From NCBI RefSeq assembly GCF_041583195.1, contig NZ_JBFHGL010000002.1, forward strand, positions 186,001 through 250,000: DNA of 64,000 bases, written 5' to 3'. The notes beneath the pieces were generated by a model. It did not search any database and had not been told where the DNA came from. It was given only the letters and a program-made list of their open reading frames with translations. Made by a program: the position numbers and the translations under genes. The DNA comes from Sulfurimonas sp. Lineage in GTDB: Bacteria > Campylobacterota > Campylobacteria > Campylobacterales > Sulfurimonadaceae. This document shows, one piece after another, positions 1 through 7,583 of this stretch. Within the stretch, counting starts at the first letter, position 1. Each line of letters starts with the position of its first letter.

Positions 1-1
1 T

Positions 2-1546
2 AATGAAGTTGACAGAATGAACTCTATCCCTTTTAAAAACTCAAAACTGGCCGAACCTATGCGTAGAGCTTTAAGTGGTCAAACAGGTTCGTTTATAGGG
101 CTGGATTACAGGGGTGTAAAAGTTCTTGCAGCATATACACCGATTGAATCACTTAACTGGGGTATAGTTGCAAAAATAGATCTTGATGAGATCAAAGAAC
201 CATATAAAATAGAGGCTATATATGCTACTTTAGGCGGATTACTTTTAATGATTATAGGGGGTAGTCTAATTATAAAAATTACACGACCTCTCGCAGAAGA
301 AATTGAGCACGGCAGAAACTATAACCGCTTACTTTTTAACAAATCTCAAATTGGTTTAGCATTAGCAGATTTAGATGGAAGGCTATTAGATATAAATCCT
401 GCTTTTTCAAAATTAGTAGGATATACACAAGATGAACTTTCAGAACTTCGATATTGGGATCTGACACCTATAAAATATAAAAAAGAAGAGGAAAAACAAC
501 TTTATAGCTTGAAAGAATACGGTTCATACGGTCCATACGAAAAAGAATACATACATAAAGATGGTCACTTGTTTAACGTAAGGCTTTCAGGTTCACTTTT
601 ACATATTAACGGTGAAGATCTTATTTGGTCAAGTGTAGAAGATATAACCAAACTCAAGAAAAATGAACAAATACTAAAAGAGGCATCACTCGTATTTGAG
701 AATACTCATGAAGGTATTCTTATAACTGATTCAGATGTTAAGATTAGAAGAATAAATGGAAGATTTACAGAAATTACAGGCTTCACACTTGAAGATGTTA
801 AAGGTAAAAACCCTAGCTTTTTAAAATCAGGTGCACATACAAAAGAGTTTTATAACAAAATGTGGACAGAACTAAATGAAAAAGGATTTTGGTACGGTGA
901 ATTAAACAACAGACGCAAAGGCGGAGAGTATTTTACCACTCTTCAAAGTATAACTGCCATTACTGATGAGTACAATAATATAAACGGTTATGTATCTGTA
1001 TTTTCCGATATTACCGATAGAAAAAATTATGAGAACAACCTGTCATATCTTGCTACACATGACAGCCTTACATCTTTGGCAAATCGTATACACTTTAACG
1101 ATAACTTTGAACAATCCATAAGTATGGCAAAAAGGCATAACTACAAGTTAGCAGTTTTATATATGGATCTTAATAAGTTCAAAGACATAAATGATACATA
1201 TGGCCATGAAACAGGTGATCATCTCTTAAAAGAGGTAGCGAAACGTTTTAAAAGTGCAGTCAGGGAAGAAGATACCGTTGCAAGACTTGGCGGAGATGAA
1301 TTTGCAATCATTTTAAATGATATACAAAATAAAGAGGATATTATTGCAATAGCCAAAGCAATTATCCAAAAAACTAGTGAGCCGCTTAGTATTAAAAACC
1401 ATAACATGATCCCATCTACAAGTATTGGTATAAGTATCTATCCAGATCATGCAAAAGATGAAGAATCACTTCTAAAATATGCCGATCAAGCTATGTATAA
1501 AGCAAAACAAAAAGGTCCTGATAATTACGAGATATATTCGGAGTAA
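2..1546 (+). CDS. Membrane diguanylate cyclase, dCache-PAS-PAS-GGDEF (5' partial)
   Basis: The frame is open to the left window edge, so the gene starts upstream; the ATG at 17 is probably internal. The visible N-terminus looks like the end of a periplasmic dCache sensor (LNWGIVAKIDLDEI), followed by one membrane helix (about residues 70-90 counted from the ATG at 17), a PAS domain (about 105-215), a second PAS (about 225-340) and a C-terminal GGDEF domain. The active-site motif is intact (RLGGDEF), and an RxxD inhibitory I-site (REED) lies five residues before it, so it should make c-di-GMP with product inhibition. It probably couples an extracellular ligand to c-di-GMP. The ligand is unknown. 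Confidence 0.9.
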   Translation, partial: NEVDRMNSIPFKNSKLAEPMRRALSGQTGSFIGLDYRGVKVLAAYTPIESLNWGIVAKIDLDEIKEPYKIEAIYATLGGLLLMIIGGSLIIKITRPLAEEIEHGRNYNRLLFNKSQIGLALADLDGRLLDINPAFSKLVGYTQDELSELRYWDLTPIKYKKEEEKQLYSLKEYGSYGPYEKEYIHKDGHLFNVRLSGSLLHINGEDLIWSSVEDITKLKKNEQILKEASLVFENTHEGILITDSDVKIRRINGRFTEITGFTLEDVKGKNPSFLKSGAHTKEFYNKMWTELNEKGFWYGELNNRRKGGEYFTTLQSITAITDEYNNINGYVSVFSDITDRKNYENNLSYLATHDSLTSLANRIHFNDNFEQSISMAKRHNYKLAVLYMDLNKFKDINDTYGHETGDHLLKEVAKRFKSAVREEDTVARLGGDEFAIILNDIQNKEDIIAIAKAIIQKTSEPLSIKNHNMIPSTSIGISIYPDHAKDEESLLKYADQAMYKAKQKGPDNYEIYSE

Positions 1547-1569
1547 CCAGAATTTAAACTACTCTTAGC

Positions 1570-1575
1570 TATAAT
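1570..1575 (+). promoter_or_regulatory. Likely -10 element (TATAAT) for the ABC-F gene
   Basis: An exact TATAAT lies 35 bases before the ATG at 1611, in an AT-rich gap with no competing ORF. No -35 is evident, which is usual for Campylobacterota sigma-70 promoters. Confidence 0.55.
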
Positions 1576-1610
1576 CGCGAAATTATTTTATATCTAAAAG
1601 AGAGATAAGT

Positions 1611-3215
1611 ATGGTAACAGTTCAAAATCTAACAAAACGTTTTGGAAACAGAGTTTTGTTTCAAGAGATAAACCTAAAACTTGACCGTCATAAGCGTTAC
1701 GGTCTTATCGGTGCTAATGGTGCCGGAAAAACTACATTTTTAAAAATCTTAAGTGGACAAGAGACTGAGTATGAGGGTGAAGTGATCATCCCTAAAGCTA
1801 ACAAAGTCGGTGTACTTGGGCAAAACCAGTTTGCATTTGAAGACTACACTATTATGGATGCAGTACTTTATGGTAACAAAAGACTTTACGATGCAGTAAA
1901 AGAGAAAGAAGATCTTTATGCAAACGGTGACTTTGAAGATGATGCTGTAAACAACCGTTTAGCAGAACTTGAAGTTATCTCAGTTGAAGAAGATCCAACT
2001 TATGAGTACGAAGTAAACATCGGTAAAATTTTAGAGAACGTTGGTATCCCTGCAAGTGATCACTACAACCTTATGAGTTCTCTGGATTCAGCTGATAAAT
2101 TCAAGGTATTACTTGCACAAGTACTTTTCCCAAAACCAGATGTACTTTTCCTGGATGAGCCTACGAATAACCTTGATATCCAAACTATCTCTTGGCTAGA
2201 GGATGAACTGCAACGCCATGAAGGTACTATGGTTGTTATCTCTCACGATAGACACTTTTTAAATGCAGTTGTTACAAATATCTTAGATGTTGATTACCAA
2301 AAAATCCGTGAATTCACTGGTAACTACGATGACTGGTATATCGCTGCAAACGTAATTGCAAAACAACAAGAACTTGACAATGCTAAAAAAGAGAAAGAAA
2401 AAGAGCAACTTGAAGCTTTCGTTCGCAGATTCAGCGCTAATGCATCTAAAGCTAAACAAGCAACTTCAAGACAAAAACAACTTGATAAACTTCAAATTGA
2501 TGACATCAAACCATCATCTCGCCGTGACCCTTCAATAGTTTTCAAAGCTAATCGTGTAATGGGTGATGAAGCTTTAGAGATCCACAATATCTCTCACTCT
2601 TACGGGGACAACCAAGTATTAAACAACATCACTTTAAAATTTGAGCCTGATGAAAAAGTTGCACTAATCGGTGGAAACGGTGTTGGTAAAACAACTCTTT
2701 TAAAAATAATTATGGAAGAGATGAAACCTGTTTCAGGTGAAGTTAAATGGGGTGCTACAATTGAGCCTGGTTACTTCCCTCAAGATACAGCTGACATCAT
2801 AGAGGGTGAAGGTACACTTTATGACTGGTTACGCGCGTTTGATCCTAAGCGTGATATTGCTGAGATCCGTAACTGTCTTGGTCGTATGCTTTTCAACGGT
2901 GAACAGCAGGAAAAATCTGTAGTTAGTATCTCTGGTGGGGAAAAACACCGTATGATGCTTTCAAAACTAATGCTAGAGGGTGGAAACTTCTTAGTTCTGG
3001 ATGAGCCTTCTAACCACCTTGACCTTGAGGCTATCGTTGCACTTGGTGAAGCTCTACACGAGTTCAAAGGTAATGTTATCTGTGTATCTCATGACCGTGA
3101 GTTACTAGATGCTTATGCTACTCGTGTTATTGAGATTCAAGAAGACGGTACTGTGATCGACTTCAAAGGTACATACGAAGAGTTTGCAGAAGCTAAGGCT
3201 GAGGGTAAACTATAA
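1611..3215 (+). CDS. ABC-F family ATPase, YbiT-type
   Basis: Soluble ATPase with two ABC domains and no membrane segments. ABC-F proteins act on the ribosome E site and relieve stalled translation. Walker A motifs GANGAGKTT (about residue 34) and GGNGVGKTT (about 353) and Walker B motifs LFLDEPTNNLD and LVLDEPSNHLD are intact. The second signature is canonical (SISGGEK), but the first is degenerate (SSLDSADKFK where LSGGE is expected). This is a known trait of the YbiT subgroup. A charged, Lys/Glu-rich linker lies between the domains. Length 534 is normal. The gene is monocistronic, with its own -10 and a terminator hairpin directly after it. The exact cellular role is inferred from the family. 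Confidence 0.9.
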   Translation: MVTVQNLTKRFGNRVLFQEINLKLDRHKRYGLIGANGAGKTTFLKILSGQETEYEGEVIIPKANKVGVLGQNQFAFEDYTIMDAVLYGNKRLYDAVKEKEDLYANGDFEDDAVNNRLAELEVISVEEDPTYEYEVNIGKILENVGIPASDHYNLMSSLDSADKFKVLLAQVLFPKPDVLFLDEPTNNLDIQTISWLEDELQRHEGTMVVISHDRHFLNAVVTNILDVDYQKIREFTGNYDDWYIAANVIAKQQELDNAKKEKEKEQLEAFVRRFSANASKAKQATSRQKQLDKLQIDDIKPSSRRDPSIVFKANRVMGDEALEIHNISHSYGDNQVLNNITLKFEPDEKVALIGGNGVGKTTLLKIIMEEMKPVSGEVKWGATIEPGYFPQDTADIIEGEGTLYDWLRAFDPKRDIAEIRNCLGRMLFNGEQQEKSVVSISGGEKHRMMLSKLMLEGGNFLVLDEPSNHLDLEAIVALGEALHEFKGNVICVSHDRELLDAYATRVIEIQEDGTVIDFKGTYEEFAEAKAEGKL

Positions 3216-3227
3216 ATTTTCAGAACC

Positions 3228-3253
3228 AAAGAGCTAAATTCTTTAGCTCTTTT
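3228..3253 (+). terminator. Rho-independent terminator after the ABC-F gene
   Basis: An 11-bp perfect inverted repeat, AAAGAGCTAAA / TTTAGCTCTTT, with a TTC loop ending in T residues, starts 13 bases after the ABC-F stop codon. Confidence 0.75.
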
Positions 3254-3320
3254 ACCTACTATAACTTAAAACAACATTTTTTATTTTTAAATATTTTAGA
3301 AAAATTCAAGTTTTGTTTTA

Positions 3321-3326
3321 TATAAT
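3321..3326 (+). promoter_or_regulatory. Likely -10 element (TATAAT)
   Basis: TATAAT preceded by a T-rich stretch, 27 bases before the ATG at 3353. A second match (3341-3346) lies too close to the start codon to be the functional one. Confidence 0.5.
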
Positions 3327-3352
3327 GCTCACATAACTCTATAATAGGAAAA

Positions 3353-4084
3353 ATGAAATTGATAAAATATTTTAGAAATAAATTAAATTCATTTTCAATA
3401 GAACTTAAAGCTATTAATAATATTTTTGAAGTCTCTTTTTTTAAATTCATATTTTCTGACTTAGCATTTACTGTTCTTCCATTGTTAATTATAGTTTTTA
3501 TATCTTTTGCAATGAACGATAATAAAATAGAATTGTTATCTAGTCCTGAATTGTCATTTGCTTCTATCGTATTATATGGAATTACAGTTACCCATTTTAT
3601 TGAATTAAAAACAAAGTACCAATCTGATTTTTCTTATAAATTAGAAGTTGGAAGTAGATTATTTATCATACTACTCATATTTTCTGTATTAACCTTATCA
3701 TTATCTGTATTAGTAAAATATGAAGTTGATATCAATAAACAATTTGTATATACAACACAGATATCTCTTTTTATTTTTTCAATTTTTTCTGTATTTGTAA
3801 GTCACTTTGCAAAAGAAAGAATTAACTATGATAAGCAATTAATATCAAAAGTTAGCAAAGATAAGTACTATAAATTTATTTTAGATAGTGCTGATAGAGC
3901 AAAAAAAGAAACTTTATATATAGAATATGCTTTAAGAAAAAAAAATAATAAACTTCTTTTTTCTGAAGATAAAGATTTTGACATTATAGAAAATAATAAA
4001 ATTAAAGAGCTAGAAGATAGTATTAAAAATATCGAATTAAATATCAAAAAACTGCAAGTAAATCTTAAAACTTTAAAGAACTAA
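3353..4084 (+). CDS. Membrane protein with C-terminal coiled coil, unknown function
   Basis: I do not recognise the family. The 243-residue protein has about four predicted membrane helices (residues roughly 35-57, 66-85, 98-123 and 130-150), then a Lys/Glu-rich cytoplasmic tail likely to form a coiled coil (about 205-243). Base composition is even more AT-rich than its neighbours, with many AAA/AAT/ATA codons, which suggests an accessory or recently acquired gene. It has its own -10 and a short AGGA element before the ATG. It lies between a terminator and another promoter, so it is monocistronic and context gives no functional clue. Confidence 0.7.
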   Translation: MKLIKYFRNKLNSFSIELKAINNIFEVSFFKFIFSDLAFTVLPLLIIVFISFAMNDNKIELLSSPELSFASIVLYGITVTHFIELKTKYQSDFSYKLEVGSRLFIILLIFSVLTLSLSVLVKYEVDINKQFVYTTQISLFIFSIFSVFVSHFAKERINYDKQLISKVSKDKYYKFILDSADRAKKETLYIEYALRKKNNKLLFSEDKDFDIIENNKIKELEDSIKNIELNIKKLQVNLKTLKN

Positions 4085-4112
4085 TATTTTTAATATATTA
4101 ATCATAATTATC

Positions 4113-4118
4113 TATAAT
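4113..4118 (+). promoter_or_regulatory. Likely -10 element (TATAAT) for the DsrE-like gene
   Basis: Exact TATAAT 26 bases before the ATG at 4144. Confidence 0.5.
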
Positions 4119-4143
4119 TCCCAAAATTATTTTAGGTAATATT

Positions 4144-4560
4144 ATGAAAACAATCATTTTAACATTATTATTTTTAGCCGTATCCGCTATGGGTGCTGAA
4201 CATAAAGTCGTTTTTTCTTTAACTACTTCAAAAGAAAATGTTTTACAAGAACAACTAATAAAACAAGTAGCATTATTAAATAAGCACTATTTAGAGCAAG
4301 GTGATTCTCTAAAAGTAGCTGTTGTAATTTACGGTGGTGCTTACAACTTTTTCCTAAAATCTTCAAATCCTACACTAAAAAATCAACTACAAAACTTGCA
4401 TGAAAAATATAACGTAGCTTTTGATATGTGCGGCATGGGTATGAAAAAAAGAGGTATTACAAATTCAATGATCTACAACTTCGTAAACCCGGCTTTTAAT
4501 AAAAACGTAGCTCTAATAAAGTGGCAAAACAAAGGATATGCATATATCGAAATAGAATAA
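4144..4560 (+). CDS. Exported DsrE/DsrF-like protein
   Basis: 138 residues with a clear signal peptide (hydrophobic LTLLFLAVSAMGA, cleavage probably after residue 17), so the mature protein should be periplasmic. The rest resembles the DsrE/F fold (VVFSLTTSK beginning, then VAVVIYGGAYNFFL, then a nucleotide-fold-like helix and a single Cys in FDMCGMGM). DsrE-family proteins trap or transfer sulfane sulfur through a conserved Cys; exported versions occur in sulfur-oxidising bacteria. Only one Cys is present, at about residue 98, placed where family members often carry theirs. The sulfur role is an inference from fold resemblance. The gene stands alone. Confidence 0.65.
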   Translation: MKTIILTLLFLAVSAMGAEHKVVFSLTTSKENVLQEQLIKQVALLNKHYLEQGDSLKVAVVIYGGAYNFFLKSSNPTLKNQLQNLHEKYNVAFDMCGMGMKKRGITNSMIYNFVNPAFNKNVALIKWQNKGYAYIEIE

Positions 4561-4609
4561 CTCTTCTTCTCTTTTACTTTAACGAACAAAACTTGCATAT
4601 AAAAACTAT

Positions 4610-4807
4610 ATGATTACACAACCCCTATATTGCCATAGTTGCAAAGAAAACTATAATGTTCGCAAAGAAGATCTAGAACTGATGCAAAAGCACAATAACG
4701 ACTTTGATGAAAAAGGTTACACAGGCGGTTGTTTTTTCAAAAATTTAGGTCAGCTAAAACGCTCACTTAATCAAAAGGAACAAGATGATCATAGATGTAA
4801 ATGTTAG
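4610..4807 (+). CDS. Small Cys-rich protein, possible zinc ribbon
   Basis: 65 residues with CHSC near the N-terminus (residues 9-12), a Cys at about 41 and CKC at the extreme C-terminus, a spacing compatible with binding one metal ion. There is no signal peptide or membrane helix. The 3' end overlaps the next gene by 23 bases, which supports translational coupling and real coding status. No family recognised. The overlap and Cys pattern are what can be seen; zinc binding is a guess. Confidence 0.6.
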   Translation: MITQPLYCHSCKENYNVRKEDLELMQKHNNDFDEKGYTGGCFFKNLGQLKRSLNQKEQDDHRCKC

Positions 4808-5378
4808 TGAATGCGATGAATCTTTCGTAGAGGATCTTGAAGATATTATAGAAGACACGATGGTACAAATGTTTGTTCTTCATCCAAAAGATGTAGATTC
4901 ACTAGAAAATGTTCAGGAACTGGCAAATGAGCATAACACTATCTTTTATACAACACCTGCTGATCTTTCAGATCAAGCCGATACAAATTGTGTCGGTATT
5001 TGTATATCTAAAACTGATGATCTAGCTAGTATAGATGATCGTGTAGTTTTTGTAGATGAAGCTAAACTTGATGACACACTTTACAATGAGTTAAAAAACC
5101 ACAAAGGGATCATACTAAACGCTACAAAAAGCCACGATGAGTTAGAGAACTTTTTTGTAAGTATCGGTCCTGGATGTGTTGAAGAATTTGACAAAGATAT
5201 TCTAAAAAATATCCCTATGGAGAAGATGGTACTTCAAAGTAACTATCCAAAGCATGGCTTTAACGATATCTATACAAGTATGGAGACAATTTCAGAAGCT
5301 ACATTAAGAGCTGAGATGAGTATAGCTGCTGAAGCTACGAAAAATACTATGAAACTATTTGCAATGAGAAGACTGTAG
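4785..5378 (+). CDS. Degenerate TatD-like protein
   Basis: 197-residue cytoplasmic protein, shorter than the roughly 260 residues of TatD-family metal-dependent hydrolases. The C-terminal half resembles TatD: the segment MVLQSNYPKHGFNDIY sits where TatD has its ETDSPYL strand, and the ending EATKNTMKLF matches the family's C-terminal helix. The N-terminal HxH metal-binding motif and the other catalytic His/Asp residues are missing, so hydrolase activity is unlikely. It overlaps the Cys-rich gene upstream and is 9 bases from the J-domain gene downstream, so the three are probably co-translated. It may be a structural or regulatory relic of a TIM-barrel enzyme. The TatD relation is a pattern match by eye. 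Confidence 0.6.
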   Translation: MIIDVNVSECDESFVEDLEDIIEDTMVQMFVLHPKDVDSLENVQELANEHNTIFYTTPADLSDQADTNCVGICISKTDDLASIDDRVVFVDEAKLDDTLYNELKNHKGIILNATKSHDELENFFVSIGPGCVEEFDKDILKNIPMEKMVLQSNYPKHGFNDIYTSMETISEATLRAEMSIAAEATKNTMKLFAMRRL

Positions 5379-5387
5379 TATAAGTTT

Positions 5388-5873
5388 ATGGATGAAGAGT
5401 ATATAATTTTCAACCTTACTCTTGGTGTTCGTGATTTTGTCACGATCGGAGAGATTGACGAGCATAACACTAATGCCTGGTTGGAAGAGCCTTATGACAT
5501 GGTTGGACCGTTTAGTTTGGATGAACTTTATACAAACGGTCAGATCAGCTTCGCAGCTTGTATTGTCATGTCTAGAGAAAGATGGAAAAAGGAACGTATA
5601 TTCTTACAACAAGAGGCTTTTAGAAAACAACAAAGAGCTCAACAGGAGCACTTTGAAAATATACGCCGCTACAACAGAAAAAAAGCTCAAAATGATGATA
5701 TAGAACATCGCGAACTATTATGTTTACCTGCAAATGGAGAACTTAAAGTTTCTCAAATCAAAGCAGCGTATAGAAAAATAATTAAAAAAGTCCATCCTGA
5801 TGTAGGTGGAAGTCATGAAAAATTTATTCAGATTACTGAGGCGCGTGATACTTTACTTGAAAAATGGGATTAG
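5388..5873 (+). CDS. GYF-like/J-domain co-chaperone
   Basis: 161 residues. Residues about 30-65 look like a GYF_2 domain (WLEEPYDMVGPFSLDEL followed by NGQIS), then a Gln/Arg/Lys-rich helix (about 66-105), then a C-terminal DnaJ domain with the diagnostic HPD at 136-138 (KKVHPDVGG), which stimulates DnaK ATP hydrolysis. There is no Gly/Phe or zinc-finger region, so it is a type III J protein that would recruit DnaK to a particular client, perhaps bound by the GYF-like module. It follows the TatD-like gene closely. The family call for the J domain is strong; the GYF call is moderate. Confidence 0.75.
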   Translation: MDEEYIIFNLTLGVRDFVTIGEIDEHNTNAWLEEPYDMVGPFSLDELYTNGQISFAACIVMSRERWKKERIFLQQEAFRKQQRAQQEHFENIRRYNRKKAQNDDIEHRELLCLPANGELKVSQIKAAYRKIIKKVHPDVGGSHEKFIQITEARDTLLEKWD

Positions 5874-5874
5874 G

Positions 5875-5880
5875 TATAAT
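5875..5880 (+). promoter_or_regulatory. Likely -10 element (TATAAT) for the glycosylase gene
   Basis: TATAAT begins immediately after the J-domain stop codon and lies 21 bases before the ATG at 5901, suggesting that a new transcription unit starts here. Confidence 0.45.
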
Positions 5881-5900
5881 TTGTAAAAACAAGGTATACA

Positions 5901-6335
5901 ATGAGACTTTGGTCAATATCTCCATCTTATTTAGATTCAAAAGGTTTAGTAGCATTATGGAGAGAAGGATTACTTGCTCAAAATGTACTGCATGAAAAAA
6001 CAAAAGGGTATAAAAACCATCCACAGCTAATACGTTTTAAAAACACAAAATTTCCTCAAGTAAATATAGCCGATTATCTTCACTCTGTTGTGGATGAAGC
6101 AGATACAAGAGGCTACAACTTCAATAGAGACAAAATACTAAACTGTGCCGGACAATGTTCCCGTATAGAGGTAACTGACGGACAGATAGAATACGAATTT
6201 AACCATCTGCTTAACAAATTAAAAATCCGCGATCCAAAAAGATATGAAGAATTAAAATCTATTAAAGATATAAAATTACATCCTATGTTTTTAAGAACAG
6301 AAGGCGATGTTGAGGAATGGGAAGTCATAAACTAA
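5901..6335 (+). CDS. Pyrimidine-dimer DNA glycosylase family protein (Pyr_excise)
   Basis: 144-residue protein whose start, MRLWSISPSYLDSKGL followed by VALWREGLLAQ, is the hallmark of the MSMEG_6728/T4 endonuclease V-like family (Pyr_excise). Family members are annotated as removing UV-induced pyrimidine dimers by glycosylase and AP-lyase action. Further family-like features are the HPQLIRF segment and the closing HPMFLRTEGDVEEWE. The length is typical. It has its own -10 overlapping the end of the J-domain gene. Enzymatic activity in this subfamily is assigned by similarity, so the DNA-repair role is likely rather than certain. Confidence 0.85.
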   Translation: MRLWSISPSYLDSKGLVALWREGLLAQNVLHEKTKGYKNHPQLIRFKNTKFPQVNIADYLHSVVDEADTRGYNFNRDKILNCAGQCSRIEVTDGQIEYEFNHLLNKLKIRDPKRYEELKSIKDIKLHPMFLRTEGDVEEWEVIN

Positions 6336-6397
6336 CCGTTTCATCTAAACATAATTCCCCTTTTGTTACAATTCCAAAAATAAAACACAAAGAATAA

Positions 6398-7237
6398 ATG
6401 ATGGCAAAATACAAAAACTATATCGGCTTAGGTATTGCAGGAAACTTTGCACTGCACTTAGATCAAGCTGGTGAAGCAGAAGATTTTAAAGATATTATTA
6501 CAGCAGATGAAGCAGCTCCTAAGGGGATGTTTCCTTTTTACCTGCCAAAACCGGTAGAAGCTGCAAAAAATATATTAAACACTTACCCGCTAGATGCGGA
6601 GTATATAAAACTACCTGCAGAAGATGTAAATGTTCAAGCAGAACCTGAAGTTGGACTTGTATGTGAACTTGAGTATACAGGCGATAAACTCTCTAGCATT
6701 AAACCAACTCACTTTGGAGCATATAACGATTGCTCTATTCGTGTTAAAGGTGCTTCAAAAATCAGCGATAAAAAGAACTGGGGTGAATCTTCTAAAGGTT
6801 TATCAAACACTCTTTTTGAGATAGACAAATTTGAAGAGGGTGGAGTTATGGACAAGTTCTCTATAGCTTCTTTTTTACGTCGTGATAATCAAGTTCATCC
6901 TTACGGTGAAGATGTTGAGCTAAATGGCTACAGCTACTTCTATTCTAAACTTACAGACTGGATGGTAAACCAGATAGATACGCAAGAAGACTTTGGACCA
7001 TTAGAGAACCTGATCTCTTATATTTCAGAATGTGAACACCCAACTAAAGCAATAATCTCAATCGGTGCTACACGTTATACTGAGTATGGGGAAACTACAT
7101 TTTTAAAATCAAATGACGAAGTGATTATAGTAGTTTACAACAACGAACAGTTATCAAAGATAGATGTTTTAGAAGCTGTAGCTAACAACACCTTTGATGA
7201 TTCAAAAATGAGTGTTTTAAAACAAAAAGTTCTTTAA
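6398..7237 (+). CDS. DUF5718-like protein resembling fumarylacetoacetate hydrolases
   Basis: 279 residues, no signal peptide or membrane segment. It looks like the DUF5718 family of Campylobacterota. Its central part recalls the FAH fold: KGMFPFYLPK near the N-terminus, PEVGLVCELEY carrying acidic residues where FAH enzymes bind a divalent metal, and HFGAYNDCSIR comparable to the FAH GYTIxNDVTAR segment. It may therefore be a metal-dependent C-C hydrolase or decarboxylase; the substrate is unknown. Two adjacent ATGs (6398 and 6401) could serve as start. It is one base from the SUI1 gene downstream, indicating co-transcription. Confidence 0.65.
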   Translation: MMAKYKNYIGLGIAGNFALHLDQAGEAEDFKDIITADEAAPKGMFPFYLPKPVEAAKNILNTYPLDAEYIKLPAEDVNVQAEPEVGLVCELEYTGDKLSSIKPTHFGAYNDCSIRVKGASKISDKKNWGESSKGLSNTLFEIDKFEEGGVMDKFSIASFLRRDNQVHPYGEDVELNGYSYFYSKLTDWMVNQIDTQEDFGPLENLISYISECEHPTKAIISIGATRYTEYGETTFLKSNDEVIIVVYNNEQLSKIDVLEAVANNTFDDSKMSVLKQKVL

Positions 7238-7238
7238 T

Positions 7239-7583
7239 ATGTCTCGTGGGAAAAAACTAGATCTTTTTATCGGTGCTGAGTTTGATGATGGCTGGTCAGA
7301 AGTAGAAACTCCTAGAAAATCAAAAGTGGCTAACGATATACTAGAGCCCTCTAAGCACCAATTATTTTTCTCCAAAGAGAAACGCCGCGGAAAAGTGGTA
7401 ACTCTTGTGGGTGAGTTTTTTATCTCAAAAGAAGATGCGACAAACACGCTTAAAACTCTTAAAAAGAAACTTGGCTGCGGTGGAAGTTTTAAAGATGGTT
7501 TTATGGAGTTTCAGGGAGATATAAAAGAGAAAGTTCGTCCCCTTTTAATCGATTCAGGCTACAAGTTCAAACCTAAACATTAA
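7239..7583 (+). CDS. SUI1/YciH family translation-initiation-factor-like protein
   Basis: 114 residues ending in an eIF1/SUI1 domain: KRRGKVVTLVGEF, then the KKLGCGGSFKDG loop that is diagnostic of the family, then the closing I..KV...L...GYKFK. Bacterial YciH-type proteins bind the 30S subunit and influence start-codon fidelity, though they are not essential. The first 45 residues are a charged, probably flexible extension. It starts one base after the DUF5718-like gene and converges with the GGDEF/EAL gene, sharing four bases with it. Confidence 0.9.
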   Translation: MSRGKKLDLFIGAEFDDGWSEVETPRKSKVANDILEPSKHQLFFSKEKRRGKVVTLVGEFFISKEDATNTLKTLKKKLGCGGSFKDGFMEFQGDIKEKVRPLLIDSGYKFKPKH

